A DNA stretch of 64,000 nt from Sarcomyxa edulis (lineage: Eukaryota; Basidiomycota; Agaricomycetes; Agaricales; Mycenaceae): assembly GCA_009761415.1 (NCBI GenBank), contig QUOL01000002.1, positions 310,001 through 374,000 of the forward strand, given 5' to 3'. How positions within the stretch are numbered: the first letter of the stretch is position 1; each line of letters starts with the position of its first letter. Under the pieces are notes generated by a model. That model did not search any database and was not told the origin of the DNA. It saw nothing but the letters and a program-made list of their open reading frames with translations. A program made the position numbers and the translations under genes. Of this stretch, positions 36,596 to 47,578 are shown piece by piece.

Positions 36596-37357
36596 TCACC
36601 AATTCAAGAATTGTGATATGCGGTTCAGAGTCAGGGTCGTTAGGATTTCGGTGACGATGGCAAGACCGGACGCCTTGACGGTAAGACGAGCGTGATACTC
36701 GTCGTCTGGATCGCTCAGCTCCCATACAGCGATTGTAGAGCGTCCGTCTACACACTGGGATACATTGAGTAAAAGGTTCTCCACAAGAATGGCCGCCGTA
36801 CCTCCATGCGCTGTGGTGTGATTCTCCATTTATAATCTTTCCCGTTTTGCGCTGTGAAGTATCGAGAACTGGATGAAAAAATCAGTCCATGTTCACAGAT
36901 CATCACATCGATTTTGAATGTGAACGTACGTGCTGGTATCTTTCTTTTGACGCATGGAATTTACCATTGGCGAGGTTGGACCGTTGCCATATACTAGATA
37001 TCCAGGGGCATGGTTTGGTCCAAAATAGAAGAACGACTTGGCGGGACCCATTATATTTGGGTGCTGTTGAGACCACGCTGCTTCCCGAATGATTTTCAAG
37101 ACGAGGTTGGGATTCCCGACTTCCCCAGCTACCTACGACGCGGAGGCAAACGCGGTCACAATCGACAGAAAATTGGAAATGTCAAAAGAGTTTTACCTCG
37201 CTCCTATGCAATCACCGGAACCGATAAGCAAGGTGAGCGAGTGAAAAAAGGATGGCAAAGAAACTGACACAGTGAATGCAGGACGACCTTCCAAGTCCTC
37301 AAATTTAGTGTTGTGAGCATCGGCACCGAACTGGAGCAGAACATAAGGGCCAGGCAT
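36596..37357 (-). CDS. DUF6593-like agaricomycete protein
   Basis: Function unknown. Start MPGPYVLLQFGADAHN, then KFEDLEGRPAFTVS, an intron, NPNLVLKIIREAAW, GPAKSFFYFGPNHAPGYLVY, and in the last exons YKWRITPQRMECVDGRSTIA, VWELSDPDDEYHARLTVK and ASGLAIVTEILTTLTLNR, ending FLNW. The beta-rich 'colour of a variable, WxxTPQRME..., AxWxL..., GLxIVTEILTTLTLNR' layout is what I associate with the DUF6593 fold, found in many mushroom genomes. Three or four introns; the exact borders near 36860-36950 are estimated. The family name is recalled, not searched. Confidence 0.68.
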
Positions 37358-37910
37358 AGTTTTGGAAGGATGTAGCTAGGAAGAGGAAGGGATGAATGAA
37401 GAACTGGAGGGAAGATATTGGATTATTGATTGGCTTCGAGCATGGGGAACAAGGAAGGCTCGGAACGGAAAAGCTCGCGTGACAGGACACATGGCAAACA
37501 CGTGGCGAGCCGAGATATGATGCTTCTTATCTGCGTGGCCAATCCCGAGACGGCTTCCCTCCCGGCTGGCGCGTGGCAACTCGATTCCGGCGTCCTTGTA
37601 GCTCCTGGAACTAGATCTAGAGGTGCAAACTCCACGGGCGGTTGTCAAACACAAAAGACAATGGAAAAACCTTAGATCGCAGAACCCATATAGAGGTCGC
37701 GCGTGGATCTCACAAAATCACACCTGCGGACGTTTCGCCCGTAATTGAAATTTATTGAGATGAAGTCATGCCCAGCAATATTGCAAGGTTCGAGCTCGAA
37801 GATCTGGCCGTATTATACGTTGTTTAATAAGCGCCTGAGGTGAGTCACAGGAGATGGCCGCACAAACTTACAAACGATAGGCCAGAAGGGGCTCAAGGCT
37901 TGAGAAAAAC
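37358..37910. other. Intergenic
   Basis: Open frames of 60-90 codons on both strands show no motif. It should hold the promoter of the DUF6593-like gene and the 3' UTR of EMC6. Confidence 0.5.
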
Positions 37911-38367
37911 TCAGTCGTAAACTGGGGCCACAAAGATGAGTGTCAGATGCTATCCACGGCGTGTATCTTTTCGGGAAGATTGTCTCACCGTGTACAACAC
38001 CTGAGGGAACATTGGGTGATCAGATATTGGCCGTACAGGTGGGGCTATGGGTGAGCTTACCAAAGAACAGGGTCCATACGAGGACAAATGTGAACGCGTT
38101 ATCTTGGCCTGGATTGATAAGTTCGGTCAAGCCCCCTGGAATGTATTTCGAGGGTTGTCCTCGGCAATTGATCAAGTTGATAGATAGTGAAGTAAAGACG
38201 GTTGAAGCGAAGAAGAGGGCGAATCCGAGCCAGTTTTCGAGGCCCAAAATTCCGGCCACGGCGCCTGCGAAGGCAGAAGATAAGAACTTTACTGTATTCA
38301 GAGTAGAGTTGAACTGGACATTCGGCGGGTAGATGAGTTGAGCAGTGGCCTCTGCGGTGGTCGACAT
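37911..38367 (-). CDS. EMC6: ER membrane protein complex subunit 6
   Basis: Small core subunit of the ER membrane insertase. The spliced product starts MSTTAEATAQLIYPPN and has VQFNSTLNTVKFLSSAFAGA, VAGILGLENWLGFALFF, ASTVFTSLSINLINC and KYIPGGLTELINPGQDNAFT, then FVLVWTLFFG, a second exon ending GVVH, and a last exon of four codons giving VYD and the stop. The asparagine-rich entry, GLENW motif, the PxKYxPGG loop and the VYD end are family hallmarks. Length, about 120 residues with three helices, is normal. It diverges from HOM2 with 195 nt between start codons. Confidence 0.95.
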
Positions 38368-38562
38368 GGCACACGGCAAGGCGATATTCTAAATTAATTC
38401 CTAATTAATTCATGTTATATTCCAGATTTACCACGCCACGAACTTTTCTCCTAAATCTTACCCTCGGCAAGCACGGTGAGTCTCTCGATAAATATGTCTC
38501 TAAAACATCCATATCCTGATACTCCTTCTAGTCGGTTGTTGGCGAAATATCCAAGATATTCC

Positions 38563-39737
38563 ATGCAGGAAACTCGCCAGATTAAAGTCGGTGTCCTCGG
38601 TGCAACGGGCACCGTCGGGCAACGTTTTATCACTCTTCTGGCGGCGCATCCATGGTTTATTATCCATGCTTTAGGCGCATCTTCGCGATCAGCAAATAAA
38701 CTGTATCCTAAAGCAGTCAACTGGAAACAGACCACACCTATACCGGCGATCGTCAGGAATATCGTCGTCAAGGATTGCCTGCCCGAGTACTTTGCTGATT
38801 GCGCCATCGTCTTCTCTGGATTAGATGCAGAGGTAGCGGGTGACATTGGTACGCTTTTAGTGACCTGAATCCCCCAAAAACCGCTTCCATTAACCGTCTA
38901 TTCGCTTCAGAGGGTGCCTTCAGAGCTGCAGAACTCGTCGTGTTTTCCAATGCGAAAAACTATCGACGTGATCCCCATGTGCCGCTCATAGTTCCTCTGG
39001 TCAACTCCTCTCATTTATCTATGATCCGACAACAGCAAGCCCTTCATTCACCCCCGTTAAAGAAGGGCTTCATTGTCACCAACGCGAATTGTTCAACGAC
39101 AGGCTTCGTGATTCCATTAGCCGCCCTGGAAAAGGCATTCGGACCCATCGAGTCCTGCATGGTTACCACTATGCAAGCCATCTCCGGCGCCGGATACCCA
39201 GGCGTAGCCAGTCTCGACATCATGGACAATGTAGTGCCTTACATCAGCGGCGAGGAAGAAAAAATGGAGTGGGAAGCGCTTAAAATCCTTGGTGGGATCA
39301 CAGATGCAGATGACGGACTCAAAGCATTCGACATGCACTCCTCGCAACCCCTCCGTCTCTCCGCATCATGCAATCGCGTGCCTGTCATCGATGGACACAC
39401 CGAATGTGTTTCTATCCGATTCGCTCGTAGACCGCCTCCGAGTCCTCAGCAAGTGCGTGAAGCCCTGGCGGCGTTCACGCCCGACGCACAGGCGGTCGGC
39501 TGTCCGTCTGCGCCACGGCACGCCATAAAAGTGCACGAGGAGCCTGATCGACCTCAACCACGGCTCGATCGGTACTATCAGGACGGTGCTGGAGTGTCTG
39601 TAGGGCGGGTCCGGCAGTGTCCTGTCTTGGATATCAAGTTTGTTGTGCTGGCGAACAACGTTTCGATAGGCGCGGCTACGAGCAGCATCATCAACGCGGA
39701 ACTTGCAGTGTTGAAAGGGGTTGTCGGGGTAAATTAG
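38563..39737 (+). CDS. HOM2: Aspartate-semialdehyde dehydrogenase
   Basis: Second step from aspartate to threonine and methionine: NADPH reduces aspartyl phosphate to the semialdehyde. Start MQETRQIKVGVLGATGTVGQ gives the NADP-binding loop at the N-terminus. Then GASSRSANKLY, NWKQT, VFSGLDAEVAGDI, an intron, VFSNAKNYRRDPHVPLIVP, the catalytic Cys in NANCSTTG, QAISGAGYPG, EEEKMEWE and the catalytic His in CNRVPVIDGHTECVS. RPQPRLDR and GVSVGRVR precede the end. Length (about 360) and all catalytic residues match yeast Hom2. An in-frame ATG at 38494 would add 23 residues; the nearer start is preferred as it leaves the usual N-terminus. It diverges from EMC6. Confidence 0.96.
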
Positions 39738-39886
39738 AGCAGGTTTATGGAACTAATAACATACATTACTAGTAGAGGAGAATAAAATAAAGCTTGTATC
39801 ATTTCATTATTATTCGAGACAGGTTTTTGCAAGTTTTTCGTTCTTGGCTCGATCTGGCCGCGGAAATTCAAATTTTGGACCTTGCC

Positions 39887-40987
39887 ATGACCCAACCAGA
39901 AAGTCTGAAAGCCTCGATATTTCAGCGTCTCCATCCACGCGTTTACTTTGAACGTTTCTTGTCTGAGAACGTTAGACCCGACGGGCGTGATTTCGATGCC
40001 TGGAGAGATGTTTCAGTTAACGTAGGTGAGTATATATTTTCATCGGGACTCTGTACCATTCTCATTACAAGCAGGCTCGATATCCACGGCAGATGGCTCG
40101 GCTCTCGTTCGTGTCGGGGACACGACGATTGTATGTGGGGTCAAGGCTGAAATAGCAGAACCAGAGCTAGATCGTCCCGAAGAAGGTTTCTTGGGTGCGT
40201 GCGCTGCACAGGCCATAAGATGCTCACAATTTACAAGAATTCATATAGTTCCCAACCTCGATTTACCCGCCATTTGTTCACCAAAATTCAAACCTGGACC
40301 TCCTACTGAAGAAGCACAAGTGCTCTCGGATAGACTGAACGAGGTCCTTGTCGCGTAAGTTGTTCTTTTCCTCTGTATTTTTCGCCTGACGTGCCTAAGA
40401 TATTGCCCATAGCTCGAAGATGGTGTCATTATCGTCTCTTTGCATTCATCCTGGCAAGGCTGTTTGGGTCCTCTACGTAGATGCGACGTGTATCAACTAC
40501 GACGGAAACACATTCGATGCAGCTTTGATTGCGATGGTCGCCGCACTCAAAAACAGTGCGCAGCCTCTTCCATGTCGTCCTACTGATACCAAAAACATCA
40601 TCGGCACAGCTCTACTACCTCAAGCTACCTTTAACGAGGATTCAGGTCAAACCTTATGTTCTCGCAACATCAAAACTCCTCTCCAAATCACTCGCACACC
40701 GACATCTATGTCGTTTGGTATTTTCGACTCGTAAGTCGTTGATTCTATCTGCTTAGCCTTGATCTTCTGATATACGTCGGAACAGAACGCATATTCTCGC
40801 GGATCCCACATCATTCGAAGAGCCGCTCCTGGAAACAACGATTTCTATCGTAGTCGGTGATAATGGTGATCTGATATCAGCATCGCAGTTAGGACTAGCT
40901 ACCGTAGGAGGCCAGGACGCTCTCCTTCCATGTATATCGGCTGCCCAAAAGCGTCGAGAATATCTTGGAAAACATATACTTATATGA
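39887..40987 (+). CDS. RRP43: Exosome RNase PH-like ring subunit Rrp43 (EXOSC8)
   Basis: Non-catalytic ring subunit of the RNA exosome, in nucleus and cytoplasm. Start MTQPESLKASIFQRLHPRVY; then FLSENVRPDGRDFDAWRDVS, an intron, SISTADGSALVRVGDTTIVC, GVKAEIAEPELDRPEEGFL, VPNLDLPAICSPKFKPGPPT, CIHPGKAVWVLYVDATCINY and DGNTFDAALIAMVAALKN. Order and spacing match human EXOSC8, including KAEIA and GPPTEEAQ. The final exon, HILADPTSFEEPLLETTISI, supplies the last strand, then a short C-terminus ends GKHILI. Five introns. Paralogues Rrp42 and Rrp45 are less similar in the PNLDLP region. Confidence 0.93.
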
Positions 40988-41414
40988 CTAGCAGATACCC
41001 CCGTCCATTGAACGTCCCCCGAGTCTTATGCATTATCCGGTCACGAACGTCTATTTTACGCGTAGGTTTCTGGCCTCCTCTTCCTGAGAGAATCTGACGG
41101 CAGGAAAGATGACTGGCAGTGCTCATCAAAACGCGAACATAAATAAGTAATGCATCACTTCTACTGGTTGGCAAAACATTGATCTAATCCATGCATTACA
41201 GCATACATATTTACAGTACTGATGTATCGATGATGGGTGGTAATGTCCATCACTGCCTCCAGGCGCCGTGAGATGTCGTGGCCATCTTTAACGAAATCTT
41301 CTACAAAAACAGCTCTGAAGCGCTGGAATTATGAATCACCACTACACTCTCGACGTTGTATATCTCAACAGTAGAAGTCTCTAGTCCCCTCGCGAATCAG
41401 ATTCATATTGACAT
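40988..41414. other. Intergenic between RRP43 and the kinase
   Basis: No recognisable frame. It should include the promoter of the kinase-like gene, for which I see no clear TATA box. Confidence 0.5.
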
Positions 41415-42672
41415 ATGTACTCCAACACTCTACATCTCGACGAGCCTGTGCCCGTTGCTCTCTCTGATGAGGAGGAAACTCAGCAGAAGGCTAGGGCGGC
41501 TAGTGAGCATTTTTCCATCCTGGCGCTGGATTTCAAGTTTTGCTTAGTCCTTTCCAGGACCTTTCAAATGGATTCGTGGTGAGCTTATCGGGAGAGGTAC
41601 ATATGGCCGTGTCTACATGGCCATGGAATTGACCGCCGGGGCGATCATGGTGGTCAAACAAGTAGAGATATCGAGAACACGAGTCTCTGTGGTACATGCA
41701 TTGAGGCTACAGAGTTCAACGCTCTGTGAGCTTGATCATCCTAACATCGTGGATTGTTTGGTAACGTATACACTTCACTATACATTGTCGCGTTATAAAG
41801 CTCACCTTCTGGACAGGGATTGGAAGAGACGCCGTCACATCTCTCCCTGTAGGTTATAGATCAGCCAGTATAGCTCTAGCTGATCAATCATACTCTATAG
41901 TTTCTTTGACTATGTTCCCGGCGGTTCGATTGAAGATTATGTGCTCAAGCACGGTAGATTCGACGAAGAGGTCACCAAATTCTTCACAGGACAAATTCTC
42001 AAAGGCCTTGAATACCTGCATTCGAGAGGGATCATACACCGAGTCGGTGGAATCTTCTTGCGAACGAAGATTGTCGAACTGAAATACATATCTCAGGATC
42101 TCAAGGCAGACCATGTTCTGATCCAGACGTCTGGACAATGCAAGATCACAGGATTTGGGATTCCCGAGATGACAGACGAAATTCAACTCAGCGGTGGCGC
42201 GTCCACGGCTATCCACTCAGTCTTCTGGATGGCTCCGGAGGTCGTCCATGCGCAGACACCTTACGACTTCAAGATCGATATCTGGAGCCTTGGCTGTGTC
42301 GTTCTCGAGATGTGGAGTGGAGTACGACCTTGGATCAATGAGGAAGCTGTCGCAGTCTTGTTCAAGGTGGGTGGCTTTCTACAATCTGATCTCATCTTAG
42401 ATACTAAACATCGCTCCAACTGCAGCTCTACCGAACCAGACAGCCACCACCCGTACCGAACGATGTTGTCTTATCAGTTCTTGCCAACGATTTCCGCTCG
42501 AAATGTTTCGCAATGTATGTCGTTTCTCGATCTACGACATTTGTTTTGCGTTCCTCCTCATCTAGCGAATTTTCGTCTGTTCAGTGACCCTGAAGAACGA
42601 CCTACAACAACACAACTCAGACACCATCCTTACTTGGTCCCTCAGCCTGGTTGGGAATTTGGTGGCTTGTAA
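41415..42672 (+). CDS. Stand-alone Bck1-like MAPKKK domain, probable pseudokinase
   Basis: Resembles the C-terminal kinase domain of fungal Bck1 MAP kinase kinase kinase, without the long N-terminal part. Start MYSNTLHLDEPVPVALSDEE; after an intron comes PFKWIRGELIGRGTYGRVYM with an intact Gly loop, and VVKQVE keeps the ATP-binding Lys. Then LDHPNIV, GLEETPSHLSL, FFDYVPGGSIEDYVLKHGRF and LEYLHSRGIIHR/DLKADHVLI. Here the catalytic-loop Asn is His, and the DFG motif reads GFG (CKITGFGIPE). The alphaC Glu position also appears changed (LRLQSSTL). VFWMAPEVV, IDIWSLGCVVLEMWSG and EERPTTTQLRHHPYL are intact. No stop or frameshift is needed, so it is likely expressed but catalytically dead or very weak. 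It is the first gene of an island containing duplicates. Confidence 0.82.
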
Positions 42673-43211
42673 CGCCGTCTAATGGCGAGTTTACTGACAT
42701 GCCTTTCTTTTGACGCTTCGTGTAAATATGGATAGTGTGAAGTGGAGGACTGAGGGGAAGAAAAGAGAGGGCAACGAGGCACCTCGAGCACGGACACGGA
42801 CACTGACACTGACCCGAAGACGATGTACGTACGGTATTAGATTGTGTTATGACTAGCTACGCGACGGTAAAGATTGACTATTTAGGGATATTTGTACTAC
42901 GTCTGCAGGACGACACAACCTCGTTCAACAGATAGTAGTAATAACATGGTAATATTGCGCATGTTTCATGAATTGAAGGTTCTCAGGAAACTCAAGACGG
43001 CGCTAGAAGCTTAAGTGCGACGGCATGACTCCTCGATCGCGGTCAAAGTACTCAAGTCCTTATAATTCACGAACTATCAGAACCACATCCAATCTACAAG
43101 ACGACATGCGATTTGAGATATGAAATGTACGCACAGGCTCTCGAGCGGTGGTCAATGAATTCAACACCTAGACATCCGGCTTATCACCGACTCAACAACA
43201 TAGACAATCTT
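42673..43211. other. Spacer between kinase and APH-like gene
   Basis: Faces the 3' ends of both genes. A short stretch near 42967-42980 (TGAATTGAAGGT) recurs near 47700 downstream of the kinase relic, suggesting the duplicated segment extended past the kinase stop codon. No gene seen. Confidence 0.5.
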
Positions 43212-44790
43212 CTACGACTTCGCCATGTCGGCCAGCCACATGCTCGTAGATTCTAGGGAGCCCTTGGAAAGAAACTCAAGGATCTGCCTCAAAGTCTGTC
43301 CCGCAATCAAGGCTCGACCATACTCTGGATGAGAGTCCATTGCCGCCTATCGTGAAGCAAGGTTGAATGAACTCTGAATTGAGAACAAAATCAATATGTA
43401 TAACAACCGACCTTTCGATATATCTTCGTTAGATGTTCGCATTCATCAGCAGGAGACCAAGACGTCTTGGTGGGCAATTTCCGCGGCTCCAAGCCGTATT
43501 TAGGGTCATAGATTCCGTCAAATCGGATGCACTCCAGCGAATGCACGCCTAGACACGCTGGAAGGGCGACATGCGTCTAGATGCGTAGATATCAATGTTT
43601 ATGGACGGTATAAGAGATTTGCGGGCATAATCAACTCACTTGCCAATCCAAGATCCCGGAAACTTTATAATCCTTGACGAGGATGTTACGAGTGTTGAAA
43701 TCACAATTAACTAGGACTGGCCGTAACATGGCTGCATCTGTCACTATCTTACCGAGTAGCTCGTCCGTGAGACTTTTGAGTTGGGAAAAAATGGCCGCAA
43801 CGCGAGATGGCTCGAAGCCATCGTAGCATCGTTGCGAATAGAACCGCAGCTGTGCGTCCAGATATCTGCAGAGGTGCATAGGTAGTCGGAATATAAATGA
43901 AGCTTCCAAAGTCTGTCGAAGACTAGTGTCTGGAGAAAAGCTCACTCGGTGATAGTGGAAAAAGGGCCAATGGTCTCCCATCCCGGCTCTTTGACAAAAT
44001 GGCCCACAGTGACTTGTCCATTCTCTTGAATACCATCGACCGAACCAATAGCAGGTAGCGTTATCTTGAAAATGATCGCCATGGTCTCTGCTAAAGACGC
44101 CACAAATATTTCCTAATGGTGTTGAAGGAGTCAGAATATCGATTACGAGTAATCCAAAGCCCTATGCCCACTTTTTGGTGTAGAGTCATAGTCATCCAAG
44201 CACTCCATAGGTCTTCGCCCTCCATCTTTTCCATGAGCATGAAAGGATCGTCGATCGATAAGTTTGAGCCTGGGTCAACAGCGAGAATTCGCGGGACAGG
44301 AACAGACGGCTGACACTGAGACAATAAGGTGTGTACTACAGTTTCGCAATGCAGAGTGTCTTTCAACCATCCGAGAGAATCAACGTCGTTTTTATGATTA
44401 TATGCGATCTTGGCTACAAGAGGAGGGCCGCTTTGCATACGAAGCAGGTAGGCCTGCGAGAGCATAGATATAATGAATTGGTCAATCTTGGCTTTAGGTA
44501 GTGCCGATAGGTAATGACGAACCACATTGAAGCCTCCATATCCCAAGAAGCTTGTCTCCATGACCCGAATTCCAGTCATACGATGAACCGTGGTTTTTAA
44601 AGGTTCTAGAAGATCTGGAGACCTATCTTCACCCTTGATGTATGGGTTGTAGATAGAAGGAGATTTCCGTGCCATGCCATAGTAGGGTTTCCGTGGCTAG
44701 TAAGAGATGGTTCATGTAAACAAATGAACAGCAAGAAAATAGAGCAGACCGTAGTACATCCGAGAAGTCCAAAGGAAAAGGAATAAACAT
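43212..44790 (-). CDS. APH-like phosphotransferase, copy 1
   Basis: Belongs to the aminoglycoside phosphotransferase/choline kinase-like superfamily; the natural substrate is unknown. The first exon (44758-44790) encodes MFIPFPLDFSD and, after a 61-nt intron, joins PRKPYYGMARKSPSIYNPYI. Then TGIRVMETSFLGYGGFNVVR, SGPPLVAKIAYNHKNDVDSL with the Lys of a VAKI motif, ETVVHTLLSQCQPSVPVPRI and DPFMLMEKMEGEDLWSAW. The catalytic loop reads LVNCDFNTRNILV, where the usual His of HxDxxxxN is Asn, followed by GILDWQ. The end is WLADMAKS. The first Asp and later Asn are kept. The loss of His may lower activity. It is a near copy of the gene at 48151. Confidence 0.85.
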
Positions 44791-46847
44791 GCTGACTTAT
44801 GACTCGACGCGGGCTTCAAGAGAGTGTAGGAGTGCAGATAAGTTGAGACCTTGAGGGAGGGAAGTGCAGGTTCAAGCTGAAGTTGAAGTCCAGAGTTAAG
44901 GGATCATCTTGTCAGGCTTCCGAGCCCCTTGGTCTTCCCACATAGATCTGCGTGTGAGCAGGTTGAGTCAAGATGGATAAGATAGCGTAGGACTCGGATG
45001 TTAGGGGCCACGCGTCTTCGTTTGATGGAATGTTACAGTGGTTCTTGGGCGCGCCCGAGTCGCCCTTAGTAATACATACGAGCACTTGACCATGGATGCA
45101 ATCGATAATCGATATGAACATCTCGATTCTCGAGCTCTATACTTGCTAGTGGGTTTGTGCAAGTCAGTAATACATACACGAATCACGGTCACCCACCTTG
45201 AAGATACCTGGGCCTCCAGAAAACAAATGATACACACCCATCATACAGCCACGAATCTATGTCCTGGAAGACCCGAATCCACAGGGCTGTAAGTCCTCAC
45301 CGGCCTTCCGAGTCGATCTTGCTTGCGTCCTCAACATCTCAACGATCCCGACTGGCTATGTAATACACTTCGTTTGAAGTCAAAGAAAGGCGGTCGGGCA
45401 TCAATATCTAGCACCCATCGTTGATTGTCGATTGTCAGAACGTTTGTAGAGTCTTTAGACCTAGGTATTGAGAAATCTCGCAACTCGGATGATGCGGAAA
45501 GCCGTGCCATGGCCCATGGAACCCTGATCATGCAAATTCCACGTGACACCCGCTCGTTTTGGGAAGTTTTTCAAGTTATACTTTATCAGATCTCAGTCTT
45601 TCACTGTCAGGGCCTGAAGCACACACTCTCGCCCTTCCCACATCCTCCTCAAAGATACCGAGACCGAGACCGAGCAAGGATGTGAGGCATCCATTCTTCT
45701 TAAGTCCTTCTGATGAATAAACATGTGGGTATCTTCTTCCTGATTTTCGTTCCACTAATTTGTGTACTTTCCATATGGTTAGTCAGGCGTTGAGATACTG
45801 TTAATTGTCTCCTGAACCCTGGGGTCTGAGAGCGTTTTAAATCTTGATAGCATTTGTAGATCCAAGTACAGACGATGACCGCGAGGCCATTTGGGGGAGC
45901 AGCGTTCCTGAGGCTGGATCTATCGCAGTGCTCCCGACATCCAGAGATCCTTGGTATGTATACAGCTCGGTACAGCTATCTAAACAAATGAAAATACTCC
46001 CAGAAATTCACCGCACAGCTCGTGGCATTGCGAGTCGGCCTCCTTCATGATGGGCATTTCAATTCGATTTTCTAGCCGTCCAAGTACAGAGTCTGATCCT
46101 GTCTTCGATGACCGGGACGCACTGTGGTTTCCCCGCTAGAATAAGGACCCAAAACACGGCTCCATACTGGCAGACAAGGACATGCAAGCCATCGGCCTTG
46201 GATACGCGGAGTACCACCGGCACGTTGGCCGATATTTACCGATCTGATATCGCTGAAGTACTTCCGTTGACTCCTTCAGCGTCATTTGACTTTATAGTGA
46301 GTCGATTTTGAGTCACAAATACACCTCATATTCTCACTATAATTGATGATATGAATCTACGCACTGGCAGAACTATAGTGAAACCGAGGCAGCTTGTAAC
46401 AATCGGTTCTTCAAATGTAAGAGGACGCGTCTCTGAGATATCTGGCTCTCGAGAAGCGTTCACTCGTCTAGTTCACCTTGATTTATTCTAGTGGAATTAT
46501 CAGCTTGTTCCGTTGCGTCTGGACGTCCAATAATCACTGGCCATACACTTTCGGACGTAGGGTGCCTTTTCGGTGATCATCACGTCCACGACGATGGTAT
46601 ACTCTGTCAGTGGGCTCATGATTTCGGCCTTTGAATCTGGTGTGAATACACCCGGCGTTGGAATGGACGCAACAAGTGCTATGCTGTGCGTGGGGGGGGT
46701 CTTCTTATCTTTTTGTGCTCTCATTGGATCTGCTGCTCCCCCTATCTGTCAGCGCAACCCGAAGACTCGAGTCCTTGCCCGCGGTCCTCCATACCGCCAT
46801 ATGCGTCCAGAATAAGGGATGCATCCTTACCACCCCGAATTTTCTCA
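44791..46847. other. 2 kb without a recognised gene
   Basis: Begins with the promoter of APH copy 1. Several + frames of 65-90 codons (for example 45425-45685 and 45844-46050) lack motifs and splice partners. Composition is like the non-coding flanks. It probably contains decayed genic DNA from the duplication that created the island. Confidence 0.4.
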
Positions 46848-46853
46848 TATATA
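46848..46853 (+). promoter_or_regulatory. TATA box before the cysteine-rich peptide gene
   Basis: TATATA, with context CATATATAG, lies 58 nt upstream of the ATG at 46911, a normal distance for a fungal core promoter. Confidence 0.5.
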
Positions 46854-46910
46854 GTGCCATGTCTTTTCCAACACTTCAAGTTATCCAGCACCCTCTCCTA
46901 CTATCACGTC

Positions 46911-47131
46911 ATGTCTGTGAGTTGACCGTCCTTTTTCCCTCGCCTCACATACGCCTCACTCACGTCTGACAACAACCTTTACTGCAGTGCTGCTCTAAGA
47001 TTGCTGTTCTCCCAACTTTGACCGCCGCTGCCGCGACTCCCAACGGTCACTGCTGCTGTGGTGCATGTCTCTGCTGCGCTACCAGCACCGAATCGGCTAC
47101 TAAACTGTCCGTGTCTCTTGATTTTCGATGA
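46911..47131 (+). CDS. Candidate cysteine-rich, metallothionein-like small peptide
   Basis: Two exons: 46911-46916 (ATG TCT) and 46988-47131. The 71-nt intron has a perfect GTGAGT donor, a CTGAC branch-like site and a CTGCAG acceptor. The 49-residue product begins MSCCSKIAVLPTLTAAAATP and continues NGHCCCGACLCC, then a Thr/Ser-rich tail ending SVSLDFR. It holds eight Cys, six of them in one ten-residue cluster, the kind of packing seen in metal-thiolate peptides. A TATA box is in place upstream. I know no exact family; Cys clusters of this type occur in diverse, fast-evolving fungal metallothioneins. Function is inferred only from composition, and chance assembly of such a short frame cannot be ruled out. 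Confidence 0.42.
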
Positions 47132-47509
47132 CCACGTACACGACTCAAAATACCTTCCTTCATTAGCAAGATTCTCAAGGTGTCTGATGCGAAACAACCG
47201 ATCGGCGAACAACCCCAGGTTCGATTTATTCTTCAATCATTCCATGTCAATTTGTTACTGACTCATAATCGTACAATAGTTCCCCGGGAGTGCTCCGCCC
47301 GCTCTTGCTGAGTGCGAATGCAACCTTCCGTGTAAATGCTACGCCCAGCTTGGATCTAAAGGTTGCCAGCCCGGGAAGTCATGTTCATGACTTCAAGATA
47401 GTCGTAGCGAGGAGCAAGTTGATGAAGCTCATGTGTTCAATTTTCAGTTTTGGTAAACACTAGTTCTTTCTCGGGAATGCCATGTGTGTCATCTAGTTCA
47501 TCTCTGTCC
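47132..47509. other. Spacer before the kinase relic
   Basis: No motif-bearing frame. Any further homology to the kinase gene upstream of 47510 is too eroded to see by eye. Confidence 0.4.
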
Positions 47510-47578
47510 AGTAACTCCGAAGAACGACCTACAGAAGCACAACTAAGACACCATCTCTACCTAAGAATTCACCCTGGG
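47510..47578 (+). pseudogene. Relic of a second Bck1-like kinase 3' end
   Basis: Translates as SNSEERPTEAQLRHHLYL followed by RIHPG, against SDPEERPTTTQLRHHPYL and VPQPG at the end of the kinase gene (about 42582-42652). Thirteen of the first 18 residues agree, and the DNA is similar across about 70 nt. No kinase sequence is visible upstream, and the frame runs on past the point where the kinase stops, so it is a fragment. Confidence 0.75.

Noticed and set aside
46573..46969. Overlapping plus-strand frames with hydrophobic segments upstream of the cysteine-rich gene
   Set aside because: No family motif, overlap the putative TATA box and promoter, and two frames are open together.
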